Positions 1 through 9,667 are shown, counted from the stretch's first letter. The stretch is 64,000 bases of DNA from Debaryomyces hansenii CBS767 (GCF_000006445.2 NC_006049.2:1054001-1118000), one strand, 5' to 3'. A program made the numbers and translations. The notes: generated by a model not told the origin, from the sequence alone.

Positions 1-2302
1 TTTCAAACTTCAATTTCGAGAGCTCAGCAGGTGTTGGTACGCGGTCCATTGGACGCTTTCCATTATTTGGTCCAGGCGTTCCATTATTTGATGCTTCAGG
101 TGAATTGACATTAGTGTTATTAGCGCTATAGTCGACAGGAGTCCTTCTATGATTCAACTTGGCTATAGCATCTTCTCTTTTTTTCATGCTCTTTCTCATA
201 GCATCAAATAATGACGCCCAACGTAACCTTCTATGTCCTCGTTGGATCGATTCGTTACCAACCCCTAACGGTGAAATTCTTCTTTTTGTAGTCAGTTGAG
301 CTCTGTGAGCGTGCTCTAACCACAGTTGAGCCTGATATGAATAGATACCTTTCATATCAGAGAATTGAAATTTTTCGTTTAACTGTATATACCTCTCAAA
401 ACACTGCCAAGGTGTTCTTCTTTCGATATTTGATTCATATTTCCTAAGGGTAGCAGCTGACGGCAGTAAGTGTTCAGAAATTAAATCCCAGTTAAAACAG
501 AATTCTGCTACGTAATGGATTAAATGTTTGTCATCTTGTGGTAACCAGATAGTAGGAGATCTGAATTCAATATTTTTAATCAATGGAGGTTTAGGAGGCT
601 TCAAGTAATTGAAACGGCGGTGAGATTGAAATCCAAAAAGACCCTTTTGGTACTCTGGAGGTCCACTAGAAACATTGGATTTTGACTTATGACTATCGCC
701 TTCTTTAAGGACTATCTTATACCACTCATCGTCTTCCTCAAATGGGTGTAAAAGTCTTGAAACTGCAATCATTGGAGAATCTACCGGTTTTAAGGCTGGT
801 GCTGGCATATTACTGTCTTCATTGTCGAAAGCGGTAAATTTGGGCAAATTCTTAATAATGGATTGGTCAATTTTCTTTAAATCGTTAAGATTTGCATGCA
901 ACTTGAACGGAGCAGAATCTTTTGAATCGCGTCCCATCTCCTTTAAATCATCCTCCGAGAATGTTGGTAGATTAGTTGGTACAATTTCGTCCTCCGGTTT
1001 GGGTCTAGATAAGAGCAACTTTACATCGATGGAAGAAAGCTCAACTTCCTCCTCTGGTATCAATTCATCCACCGGTTTATCCTGCGATGGATCTTCTGAT
1101 ACCTCTTGATCCGCTACTTCTGCCGAATCGATATCATCTTCTTCTTTACGCTGTGGTTCATCGTTTGATATTGGCTCAGTTGATACTTTATCGTCGCTGA
1201 CCACTATATTCTGCAATTCGTTTCCTGTAATTTCCAAAGGAGCACAGTCATTATCAACGTTTATATCATCAATAGCCATAGAATCGGCGCCATCAACTAG
1301 ATCGGTTTCAAGATCGCCATGGATTTCTTCTTCTTCTCTTCTCTCACCTATATGCCATATTCTTTTCCTACGAATGCACATGACTTTACCGTATGTCCAA
1401 TAATCGTTAACAGCCTGTGCCATAGTCACACAACAAGCCTTTTTGTACTTTGAGCCTTCTTTGAAGTCTGCTGCCATCCATTTTCCTTCTTCTAAAAGAC
1501 TATCACCATGGAATGTTTTCTTCCCATTGTTACTCTTAGTATAGATATAAGGATCGTAGTATCTCTTAGGCTGTCTTAATGACCATTTACCCTGTCTTTT
1601 CAACTCCTCAATTCTTGAATATAATACGGCAATCTTCCCTTCAAGTAATGCTAGCTCGTAATTTTCAGTTATTAATGTCTTGTGACTACCTGGCAACAAT
1701 TTAATCAATGGTAAAGTCTGAGTGAGATAGTAGAGTTCTGCCAAAGACGAAACATTCGGAGGTTTTGTTGGATAATGCTCGGGGACGGACAAAATCTCCA
1801 ATTCACCTATATCCCTATTCAAGAAATCTTTGGTTTCAAGATGGATATTCTCCTTTTGCGACTTGACTGGTGGAGCTACTGGTTTCGTGATCTCCGACGT
1901 CGATTTAGAGATACTGCCCGACCTCGAATCACTCAATTGCGAAGAGCTTTTTCTCGAAATCTTGAGTTTCCTATCGTCGCTAATCGACTCAGTTCTTCTT
2001 TTCAATCCTTGTTCAATGGCTGCATTCTCCGTCCGTTCCTTAGCTTCCTCAACCTTATAGATGCTTTTGGAGACCGATTGCAGCATAGCTTCAGCAAAAC
2101 TTCCACTCCCCGATACCCCCGGTAACGATGAAACTACAAACGTTTTTTCTTTGGTAATATCATTATCATTCAAGAACTCACTCACTCGAGACTTATGACT
2201 TGATATATCGGTAAGCAAAGGATCAGCAGCGAGATGAAGCAACTCTTCTAGTTTGCTATTCCTTTGCTTCAAAATCCCTTCAGCTTCCTCCTTTATCATC
2301 AT
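1..2302 (-). CDS. EAF1: EAF1/VID21, NuA4 acetyltransferase platform subunit (partial, 5' end)
   Basis: The reverse strand is open from an ATG at 2302 (a second ATG follows directly at 2299) to the left edge, about 767 codons, so the C-terminus is outside the window. Around residues 240-325 there is an HSA domain (RYYDPY, then GKWMAADFKEGSKYKKAC and KVMCIRRKRIW), the helicase/SANT-associated segment that binds actin and Arp4. A SANT/Myb-like stretch (SPTIWLPQDDKHLIHYVAEF, then RRTPWQCFERYIQLN) follows near residues 560-630. HSA followed by SANT without a helicase is the layout of Eaf1/Vid21, the scaffold specific to the NuA4 histone H4/H2A acetyltransferase complex in the nucleus. A long acidic linker separates the two domains. 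Identification is by motif order and remembered similarity; a search would settle it. Confidence 0.9.
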   Translation of the reverse strand, partial: MMIKEEAEGILKQRNSKLEELLHLAADPLLTDISSHKSRVSEFLNDNDITKEKTFVVSSLPGVSGSGSFAEAMLQSVSKSIYKVEEAKERTENAAIEQGLKRRTESISDDRKLKISRKSSSQLSDSRSGSISKSTSEITKPVAPPVKSQKENIHLETKDFLNRDIGELEILSVPEHYPTKPPNVSSLAELYYLTQTLPLIKLLPGSHKTLITENYELALLEGKIAVLYSRIEELKRQGKWSLRQPKRYYDPYIYTKSNNGKKTFHGDSLLEEGKWMAADFKEGSKYKKACCVTMAQAVNDYWTYGKVMCIRRKRIWHIGERREEEEIHGDLETDLVDGADSMAIDDINVDNDCAPLEITGNELQNIVVSDDKVSTEPISNDEPQRKEEDDIDSAEVADQEVSEDPSQDKPVDELIPEEEVELSSIDVKLLLSRPKPEDEIVPTNLPTFSEDDLKEMGRDSKDSAPFKLHANLNDLKKIDQSIIKNLPKFTAFDNEDSNMPAPALKPVDSPMIAVSRLLHPFEEDDEWYKIVLKEGDSHKSKSNVSSGPPEYQKGLFGFQSHRRFNYLKPPKPPLIKNIEFRSPTIWLPQDDKHLIHYVAEFCFNWDLISEHLLPSAATLRKYESNIERRTPWQCFERYIQLNEKFQFSDMKGIYSYQAQLWLEHAHRAQLTTKRRISPLGVGNESIQRGHRRLRWASLFDAMRKSMKKREDAIAKLNHRRTPVDYSANNTNVNSPEASNNGTPGPNNGKRPMDRVPTPAELSKLKFE

Positions 2303-2388
2303 AGAAGGTATAGATATCCGATGTAGTAATCAACCTATATGATATCCAGACTTCAACGGTATGGATTTATATTGAAAAAAAACAAAGG

Positions 2389-2394
2389 CACGTG
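2389..2394. promoter_or_regulatory. CACGTG E-box upstream of EAF1
   Basis: A perfect CACGTG palindrome lies 87 bp upstream of the EAF1 start. It is the core site of Cbf1-type bHLH factors; the same hexamer recurs in other intergenic spacers of this window. Function is inferred from the motif only. Confidence 0.35.
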
Positions 2395-2573
2395 ATAAAA
2401 GTAACGAATATCACTCGTCGATAATACGAGAAATTACAATCTACAACCATGTCTAGGATATGTGAGTTATTCGATCAAGGACAAATGGATTAGCTCGTGT
2501 CGTACGGTATCTACACAAATGTCGAAAATTAGGGTATTGTAACGTATACATGAATAGTAATGGGTTAAATTTC

Positions 2574-2583
2574 AAAAAAAAAA
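2574..2583 (-). terminator. Pol III T-run terminator of tRNA-Phe
   Basis: Ten A on the plus strand, i.e. T10 on the transcribed reading, begins 3 bases after the 3' end of the tRNA. This is the usual RNA polymerase III stop signal. Confidence 0.85.
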
Positions 2584-2586
2584 GAA

Positions 2587-2677
2587 TGCGAATTCTGTGG
2601 ATCGAACACAGGACCTTCAGATTAACTGGACCGAAGTTGACTTCAGTCTGACGCTCTCCCAACTGAGCTAAATCCGC
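2587..2677 (-). tRNA. tRNA-Phe (GAA), with an 18-nt intron
   Basis: The reverse complement folds as a tRNA almost identical to yeast tRNA-Phe: 5' GCGGATTT acceptor strand, TAGCTCAGTTGGGAGAGCG D arm (A box), anticodon stem TCAGA/TCTGA around loop CTGAAGA (anticodon GAA), and GGTTCGATCC-type T arm as TGTTCGATCCACA (B box). Between positions 37 and 38 sits an 18-nt intron containing CTTCGG, whose TTC can pair with the GAA anticodon, as in S. cerevisiae pre-tRNA-Phe. Mature length without CCA is 73 nt. The discriminator base is A. The intron has to be removed by the tRNA splicing endonuclease and ligase. Confidence 0.97.
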
Positions 2678-3232
2678 GATTTCTATGAAGTATTTTGCTA
2701 GTCGTATGTTATAACCTAGTCTTATATTAATTATTCTCTATTTAGGTACCAGAGTTCCTTTTCAGGAGGTTACAATTATCTCGGTACATCCATTATTGAT
2801 TTTATTGTGCTTTTTATTATATTTATTATATTTATTCAAGTTATGTTCATATTATGATTTTCATCATGTTACGTATTTCTCCATTACGTTCATTATATTA
2901 GTTATATACGATCTTTGTAATTTTTAGCGATTAATGTAAAGTTCCCATAAACCAAGGTATGCTGCTACAAATACAACTGAAAAAATTCTAAAAAATCCAT
3001 AGAACAACACAACACTAAGAATTATAAAATCACCATAACTACTTTGTATTTACGTCCCCCCCCTCGACTTCCTCACCCAGAGTATTCGATAAGAAAACTT
3101 CCTATGGTAGTAGTGGCTGCGAGAACCGTCTGCCATTTTTCATCGGGTACAGAAATCCGACTGATAGGTGGCTCCTTAATAGATCGTACACTAATAGAAA
3201 ACATAATAGTAGTATAATCTAAAAGAAGTAAT
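2678..3232. other. Intergenic spacer tRNA-Phe / TVP15
   Basis: An AT-rich spacer of about 555 bp between the 5' end of tRNA-Phe and the TVP15 ATG. It contains TTATTATATTTATTATATTT-like simple sequence near 2813-2835 and a C-run (CCCCCCCC) at about 3056-3063. A reverse-strand open frame at 3073-3336 overlaps TVP15 exon 1 and its first intron and looks like chance. No RNA gene or LTR seen. Confidence 0.6.
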
Positions 3233-3995
3233 ATGAATTTAGACGCTTTGAATGGACTGGATCTAAATGGAGCCTTCAAGATCGCCAATTTGGCAGTGGC
3301 AGGTTTATCAGTACGTAAACCGTGATTGGATTGCAATTAGACATCAATATACTAACAGAATCTAGATTTTATCAGGCCTTTCTCAATTATTCAGTGGAAT
3401 GTAAGTAATTTATCAGAAATTAAGATCAATGGGGGTTATTTCCATCATATTCATATGGATACACCTTTGTGGACAATTTCTAGCATTTGACACGAATCAG
3501 CTACTAACTATATAGACAATCGGTATGTAATCTTTTTCAGGTGAATGGCATTATGGTAGGTACTAACAGCTTTAGTTTGTTCTTGGAATTTATATAATCG
3601 CATTTGGCGGTGTAATTGGTCTTCTTGGTATGTATAATCTTACGATCGTTGCTGGATGTTGACTAACTGTTTCTAGAATTTAGGGTTCCGGCCGAGGCTT
3701 ATGCCTATGCATCATTTTTGTTTTCGTTTATTGGTAGGGGTATCTGTATGTATTTATTAACGATTGTGGTAGTGATTGGGGTGGTTTCCGATGCATATAC
3801 TAACAGTTTATAGTCTACACATTAATTGGTGCAAGTATCAATGGTGGTAGTGCTTTCAGAATTATAGCAGGTCTCTTAATTTTCGTCGTCGGATTGGTCT
3901 ATATCAGCTTAGAAGCTATTCCTAGCATTTCTCCTCCAGAAAACATGAATCCTGAAGGTATTGCTATTGGTATCAATGATGAAGATATAATTTAG
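3233..3995 (+). CDS. TVP15: TVP15, Golgi membrane protein; six exons, five introns
   Basis: Spliced gene of 140 codons. Exons: 3233-3310, 3366-3400, 3516-3522, 3576-3627, 3677-3745, 3814-3995. Donors are GTACGT, GTAAGT, GTATGT, GTATGT, GTATGT; each intron has a (T)ACTAAC branch sequence 7-15 bases before its AG. The product (KIANLAVAGLSILSGLSQLF ... LEFRVPAEAYAYASFLFSF ... GRG ... NGGSAFRIIAGLLIFVVGLV) aligns by eye along its length with S. cerevisiae Tvp15 (143 aa), a four-helix membrane protein of Tvp23-containing late Golgi vesicles in the COPI-associated family. Four hydrophobic segments are visible. Exon 3 is only 7 nt (ACAATCG) and is required to keep frame between exons 2 and 4. The acidic NDEDII tail also matches the family. 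Confidence 0.9.
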
Positions 3996-4409
3996 AGAAT
4001 GGAGGTGGGGCTAGGTTGGCTAGATTTTGCTTTTTGACACTATGTATATAGCATTTCGTAGTTTAAATTGCTGGTGAAATCTGTATTTTATAAATTCAAA
4101 TAAATATTGCTACGCTGCCTCTCATGTAGCCTGGCGCTAGGAAACGAATTCTTAACTTCCTTGTACGGAGCCAACCTGCTATTTCAATTGAACAGTTGGC
4201 TAATTGCAAAATGCGGCTGTACGCGGTGTAGCAATTTTCTGTTAGTAAATTTCTCTAGACCACAGAAAGTAAGCTAAATTTGTCCTTTTCAACTATTTGA
4301 ACAGTCCTCAGATATAATTTGTTCTTTAGAGTCGTTATTAACGATCGTTATCTGTGTTTAGTATACGGCTGATGCGTTAAATATAAGAGGTGTGAATAAT
4401 TGTCGTAAT
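3996..4409. other. Intergenic spacer TVP15 / SPO71
   Basis: A 414-bp tandem spacer holding the TVP15 3' end and the SPO71 promoter. AAATAAATATT-rich sequence at about 4096-4106 could serve for 3' end formation. I see no convincing Ndt80 or Ume6 site, although a meiotic gene might be expected to have one. Confidence 0.5.
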
Positions 4410-7400
4410 ATGGCACTGCCTTATCAAGATGATATAGTTAATATTCCGAAATCGTCATTTACAGCATTTAGGTTGACCTATCAAAATCCAAAACTTTTAT
4501 CGGATACATCGAAATGTATACTATTGGGAAGTATTCCTAATTTATGGCTACTGGACAATAAGCTAGGGTTTTTCACGGGAGCAACGAATCATGCCAAAAG
4601 CAAGGTTAAGAAAAGATTCAAGAGTGCAGTCGGAACGGTGAATAAGAGTATACGAAGCAGTTCAGGATACAAGATGAATAATAACTGCGGAGAGGGGCCG
4701 GAAGGTGGATTTAATTTGTTTTTCAGGGGTGCTAAGAGAAATGATATCAATAAGATAGTTAATGAAATTGCGCTTGAACAGGATCGAGAGACAGAGGAAA
4801 TAAGCAACGCGAACTACGAGTCTAATGACGATGCCGGTGTACTCAGCGGGGATTTCGATACTACTGCTGCGTCATCTGAATCGTCTTTGGGCTATTATGA
4901 CCCTGTAACTGAGGTTTCTTCTCCTGTAAAATCGTTCTTTTATCCGGCAAAGTTTGATATGAAATCACAAGACGGAAATGGCGATTTTAGTGGATTCAAT
5001 ACCGAAAATCTAGAAATGGACGATATCGTAGATTTACAGACGTCTGAATATTCTGACGCTAGACGAGAATCAGTAGTCCTGACCGGAGAATCAACAATCG
5101 TATTTAATGCTCCTGCTGCAGAAGAAGGTTCTAGATTAGGCGTTACGTTCGATCCCAGTGTCACAACAAAGACCTCTTCTCGCAAGAAAAAGGTAGAAAT
5201 TGCAATTCCAGCACCATATGAAATGACTACTGAAGATTTACTCAAAGCAGAAAAGGAGAATCATAGATTTCGGAAAAAATTCAAGCATTTTGCAAAGGGA
5301 TCTCGAAAAGTGGCAAAGTCAAAAGGCAATGACTTACGGCTGAGAATATATAGCAATATCTGGAAAAGCTATGAAGTCGGAGAAATTATGCGAATGGACA
5401 AGATGTTGGTGTTAATCAAATATGCGTATAATGTTAGTAATGCGACCGGGTTTGGAGAGAATGAGCCTTGTGATTCTAGAGTTTACGAACGATGGAAGGA
5501 GTATATTGTTGTATTGAGGAAAGCAGAGAATATAGAGGCGCCCTTGGCTGTACAATTGTATGATATCCGTGCAACAACTAACGATACTAAAACGAAGCCA
5601 GCGTTTAGCTTCAAGATAACTTATGCCGTTAGAAGTCGTTTTTATAGTGGCGTTGACAAAAGTATAAGTTTATGTGTTCCAAAAGAGAATGGCGCAATGA
5701 TATATATAATGAAACCCAGCAATCAGTTTACCTCTTTTAGATGGTTACACTTCATTTCTCAATTTATTCGTCATCAGTTTGATAGAACATTTCGTGTTGC
5801 AATCCCAGGCTTGAAATTATCCTTGATACTTAGAGTTCCAGAATCAGAATTAATTAAACTGCTTCAGAGTGATAATGTATTAGAGGTTCGGAGGTTGGAG
5901 AAGGGATATAAAATTGAATATAGTAACATGATACAGTATTTAAAGGATGCGGTTCTCACAGAGCTAGAGAGAAAGAAAGATTTTCCGGAAGTAGCAGACT
6001 GGTTAATGAAAAACCCTGATCCTTGGTTTTGTTTTAAACAGTATGACAGGTTGGAATGGGTCGTTAATAATAGTGCTATTTTTTTCATTCAAAATCAACT
6101 ATTATCAAGGTCATTTCAATTGGAATTTAGAAATAAAGCACATCATGAGAGATATACAAGAATGGAACAAGGGGATTACATGACAGAGCCCACTCCAATA
6201 GAAGGATTTTTATCTAGACTAACGAATACCTACGGTTCTGAAAGATCGATGCTAAAGTCATTTCATAAAATTTCATATTTCTACAGTGCAGACGATATCC
6301 TTTTTTTCACAAAGTTTTTCAGAGGCACACCGCCTTCTCCAAATAATGCATTATTGAAAGACGATACTGACGGAATTTTGGATAAATTACCTCCAGTGTA
6401 TGAACATAACCCGTTTCCAATAAACAGCAATGAACACATTTCTTGGTTAAATAAAGATAATTTTGAACTTCATGATCAGAATGCTATACAAGAGTTAGAA
6501 AGAAGGGCACAACAAATCATCAAAGCAGAAGCTTTAATTGATATTTGCTTGATTGTAGAGGTTAGAGCTATTCCTTATCAAAATAGCAGAAAAGCCCAAA
6601 ATCTACTATTATGCCTTCTTTGGTACTCAGCGCCTGAATTAGTTCATGATGTCTCAATAGTAGATTCTTTATTTGAAATTGAAATGCAGAACGGCAGTAT
6701 TGTAAAACTTCAAGCACCATCACGAATCATTAGAGATGAATGGATAACTAGATTGACAGAACTAAGAGACTATTGGGTAAGTAGAAGGAGTAATGATTTA
6801 AATGGTTTAATTTGTACTCGACTTCAAAACGAAAAGGACTTGAAAATTAATGAATACGTTGATTCAAACATTACCCAAGAGAATGACGTAATGGGACCGC
6901 ACATGGCCCATGCTGATTCCAATATGTTTAATATTAATTGTATTGCTATGTCAAGTTGTGTACTTATGAGTGGCTATTTATATCAGAAGCTGAAAAAGCA
7001 TTCAAATTTCAGCCAATATTTTACTGTGCTATGCCCAGGGTTTTTGGTATTGTTTACCTTATACAAGAGGTCCAAAAGAACTGGTACATGGAAGCAGAGT
7101 CCTTATTTTCAACACTACTTGACAATTCCTATATCTGATTGTTATGTTTATTCAGGTCAAACTACAACATTGGATTTACTAAGTGATGAACAAGACTTTC
7201 ATGCCGGGAACCCGGGTCAACATTCTTTGCCGAGGATATACTCAGATGGATGGAAGTCTTCAGAAGAGGAGCCTGTAAGATGTTTTACGTTATGGTTTGG
7301 GAAGAAAAGAGGAATAATAGGGAAAGATAGAGCTGCTGAAAAATATAGTAATTCAAAGGAAAATGAAGCAAACACGTCATCGCAAAAGAATCCTGGATTA

Positions 7401-7529
7401 ATCAGGATGATAAAGAGATTAGGGGTTACCGGTAAAAGTATCGTATTTATGGCCAGGTCGAGACAGGAAAGGGAAATATGGGTTCAAAGGATTGCAACCG
7501 AAATCGATCGTTTTGCAAAAAATGAATAG
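4410..7529 (+). CDS. SPO71: SPO71-like sporulation protein with PH domains
   Basis: 1039 codons from the first ATG at 4410; the frame extends upstream only to a GTG. The N-terminal third is low complexity and acidic. A basic segment near residues 265-300 (KKFKHFAKGSRKVAKSKG) precedes a conserved block (LRLRIYSNIWKSYEVGEIMR). PH-like folds are suggested at about 690-800 (ending DEWITRLTELRDYW) and 848-1039 (SGYLYQKLKKHSNFSQYFTV ... REIWVQRIATEIDRF, with the typical Trp in the last helix). This is the layout of Spo71, a PH-domain protein that works with Vps13/Spo73 in prospore-membrane shaping during sporulation. The neighbour is STE5, tail to tail, as YDR103W/YDR104C are in S. cerevisiae, which supports the name. 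Confidence 0.78.
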   Translation: MALPYQDDIVNIPKSSFTAFRLTYQNPKLLSDTSKCILLGSIPNLWLLDNKLGFFTGATNHAKSKVKKRFKSAVGTVNKSIRSSSGYKMNNNCGEGPEGGFNLFFRGAKRNDINKIVNEIALEQDRETEEISNANYESNDDAGVLSGDFDTTAASSESSLGYYDPVTEVSSPVKSFFYPAKFDMKSQDGNGDFSGFNTENLEMDDIVDLQTSEYSDARRESVVLTGESTIVFNAPAAEEGSRLGVTFDPSVTTKTSSRKKKVEIAIPAPYEMTTEDLLKAEKENHRFRKKFKHFAKGSRKVAKSKGNDLRLRIYSNIWKSYEVGEIMRMDKMLVLIKYAYNVSNATGFGENEPCDSRVYERWKEYIVVLRKAENIEAPLAVQLYDIRATTNDTKTKPAFSFKITYAVRSRFYSGVDKSISLCVPKENGAMIYIMKPSNQFTSFRWLHFISQFIRHQFDRTFRVAIPGLKLSLILRVPESELIKLLQSDNVLEVRRLEKGYKIEYSNMIQYLKDAVLTELERKKDFPEVADWLMKNPDPWFCFKQYDRLEWVVNNSAIFFIQNQLLSRSFQLEFRNKAHHERYTRMEQGDYMTEPTPIEGFLSRLTNTYGSERSMLKSFHKISYFYSADDILFFTKFFRGTPPSPNNALLKDDTDGILDKLPPVYEHNPFPINSNEHISWLNKDNFELHDQNAIQELERRAQQIIKAEALIDICLIVEVRAIPYQNSRKAQNLLLCLLWYSAPELVHDVSIVDSLFEIEMQNGSIVKLQAPSRIIRDEWITRLTELRDYWVSRRSNDLNGLICTRLQNEKDLKINEYVDSNITQENDVMGPHMAHADSNMFNINCIAMSSCVLMSGYLYQKLKKHSNFSQYFTVLCPGFLVLFTLYKRSKRTGTWKQSPYFQHYLTIPISDCYVYSGQTTTLDLLSDEQDFHAGNPGQHSLPRIYSDGWKSSEEEPVRCFTLWFGKKRGIIGKDRAAEKYSNSKENEANTSSQKNPGLIRMIKRLGVTGKSIVFMARSRQEREIWVQRIATEIDRFAKNE

Positions 7530-7609
7530 ATTAATTATTATACACTTATTTATTAAATTGATCGCAAATATAGAGTAATTTTACAATACACATCTTAATA
7601 TATATACAT

Positions 7610-9667
7610 CTAGTAATTCTGGTTATTAACAAGGGCAAGAGTGATATCTGCAAACAAAGCATTCCAACCACTTTCGCAACTATCGCTCGAGTGTTTTTCG
7701 TTTTTCTGCTTTAAAACGTCATCGATCAATTCTTGGTCAGAATCTTCATCATCACTAGCACTTTCTTGATTATAAATGCTGTGGGAAGAAATATTATCAG
7801 GATTCATTGAAATAACTGAATTCTTTGAAGCATATTGTTGATGCTCCAAATTAAGCGCATTTGTAATCTTTTCTAGATCAGAGTCGCTATCAGAATCACT
7901 ATTGGGATCCACCATATCTGCTTTGGAAGGTGATGGAAATGAAATATTTGAAATAGTAGGTGTTTCGTTATTGATATCAATGACATCAATTGTAGAATTA
8001 CTCTTCTTTACAGAAGAAACTGTATTTGAACTATTCCGGCGAGCACAAGGCTTGGGGAAGAGAACTTCATCAATATAAGAAGGCTCCTTCTTATATTTGG
8101 GTAAGATAATGGTTGATGTGAGAACATCAGAAGGGAAGCAAAAATAAATGTCTGATACAGCAACTACCCATTTTTCGATAATCGAATCAACTTCAGAATT
8201 TAACAAAATTTCTTTGATATATGAACCTGAATCAGTAGTCTTCAATTTCAATACTGATTCATTGTGGGTGCTAATAGAAAGTTTTTCTGCATCTAACGGG
8301 AATAATACCGGATATGGACCATTGATTGTCCATATGGCCAAAAAGTTTGTGAATAGATAACAAATCTTCCGTTCAAACAATTTTAAACTTGATGTGCTAA
8401 CTAGTAGTTGATCGACCAACCGTAAAGGACCTAATTTCAATAGTGTCGATAAACTGAATTGAGGACAATTGTCAATTAAATATTGAATAAACTGATCCTT
8501 CAAGGTCTCAATAGATACTCCTTTGTAATTAGTGATCTTGATAGTTTCGGTATTCATCGTAGAAATACTAGAATTGGGTGAAGGTGACCTCGTTTTGATA
8601 GAGGGTTCCCGTATAAGTGATACCCTTTGTCTTGGTTTTAATGGACGGATTGGAATGACTGGTTCTGAAATCGATGAACCGAAAACTGGCCGTAGTTGGT
8701 TGTATAGCTTTGGTGTAATAAGGGGACTCACAGTGCCTAAGGAGTCAGATTGAAGTTTCGTTCTTCTATTGTGGTTCTTATTAGATTCTAAAGTTGAACC
8801 TAAGGCAGCGAGATTACTATTTTTTGATTTCGAATCGTGGTCTTGTTGGGCAATCAATGCATTGACAATAATATCGTCCACGTAGCCGTCATCCATGGGC
8901 AACATGGGTGTAATCACTCCACCGACCGAACACTCTCTGCCGGTGCATTTGGGAAAGATTTTATCGATCAACGTCGAATGGTCGCTGCTCGAGTCGAGTG
9001 AGGATGTCTCAGCCAACCGTTCGATCTCGTAGTTTATTGTTATCTGAAAACATTCACTGTGGACAAAGTCTCCACACTTCAAGTCCACTATTTTTTCATC
9101 CAGAAGCTTGGTTTGAAGATACTCGTCACATATAAGGCACCGTGTTCCCAGATCTGGTCGATTTGTAGTCGTTTGGTGGGACTGAGTGAAGATAAATGGC
9201 TTAACCTGGGGCCCTCTCGCCCCCTGTTTCGGACTGACCATCTCGTGTAATGCCAACGACGCATTACAGAAAAACGGATTGGCCGAACCTGTGAACAAAC
9301 TGTCCCAATCGTGCATCGGGTCCATCATCTCCCCCATATTAGGCGATTCGCCAGTGGGAGTCCTCGTCTTGTGAAGAAGCCCCAAAAACGCCATTCCCGA
9401 CTTCCTAGGCGTCCCCTGCTCGCTCTCACACCGACTCCCATCAGCAGAATAACTGCTATATCCTCCTCCAATATACCTTCCTGTCTTCCTCCCCTTGGCT
9501 CGTGGGGACCCTCCCTCGGTCGTCGAACTGGATGTACTCGGACTAATTCTCCCCATAACCCCACTGTCTCCGTCCAGACTACCACCTCGACTGCCACTTC
9601 CTTTCAAAAGCTTTCTCCGCCAACTAACCTTGGCCTTGCGGTTTTCCGGTGTGCTTGGTTGCGACAT
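7610..9667 (-). CDS. STE5: STE5/CST5-like MAPK scaffold of the pheromone pathway
   Basis: 685 codons, ATG at 9667. A basic N-terminal segment (SWRRKLLKG, residues 15-23) resembles the Ste5 plasma-membrane/nuclear targeting helix. A RING-like module lies at 177-246 (C177, C180, C198, H203, C206, C241, C246); the His expected two residues after C198 is Asp here and the last pair is C-x4-C. Around 390-520 a PH-like domain has LKDQFIQYLIDN, GPLRLVDQLLVS and LTSTIILPK, which I match with the Ste5 PH region. The C-terminus is acidic and Ser-rich. S. cerevisiae Ste5 (917 aa) has a vWA-like domain after the PH; there is no room for it here. Many SP/TP sites suggest Cdk/MAPK control. Far1 is the alternative, but the RING flank and PH read closer to Ste5, and synteny with SPO71 agrees. 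Confidence 0.82.
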   Translation of the reverse strand: MSQPSTPENRKAKVSWRRKLLKGSGSRGGSLDGDSGVMGRISPSTSSSTTEGGSPRAKGRKTGRYIGGGYSSYSADGSRCESEQGTPRKSGMAFLGLLHKTRTPTGESPNMGEMMDPMHDWDSLFTGSANPFFCNASLALHEMVSPKQGARGPQVKPFIFTQSHQTTTNRPDLGTRCLICDEYLQTKLLDEKIVDLKCGDFVHSECFQITINYEIERLAETSSLDSSSDHSTLIDKIFPKCTGRECSVGGVITPMLPMDDGYVDDIIVNALIAQQDHDSKSKNSNLAALGSTLESNKNHNRRTKLQSDSLGTVSPLITPKLYNQLRPVFGSSISEPVIPIRPLKPRQRVSLIREPSIKTRSPSPNSSISTMNTETIKITNYKGVSIETLKDQFIQYLIDNCPQFSLSTLLKLGPLRLVDQLLVSTSSLKLFERKICYLFTNFLAIWTINGPYPVLFPLDAEKLSISTHNESVLKLKTTDSGSYIKEILLNSEVDSIIEKWVVAVSDIYFCFPSDVLTSTIILPKYKKEPSYIDEVLFPKPCARRNSSNTVSSVKKSNSTIDVIDINNETPTISNISFPSPSKADMVDPNSDSDSDSDLEKITNALNLEHQQYASKNSVISMNPDNISSHSIYNQESASDDEDSDQELIDDVLKQKNEKHSSDSCESGWNALFADITLALVNNQNY

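Noticed and set aside
2453..2662. 69-codon minus-strand frame over tRNA-Phe
   Set aside because: It overlaps the tRNA gene nearly completely, so it is chance.
3073..3336. 87-codon minus-strand frame overlapping TVP15
   Set aside because: Overlaps the first exon and intron of TVP15 and has no protein-like features.
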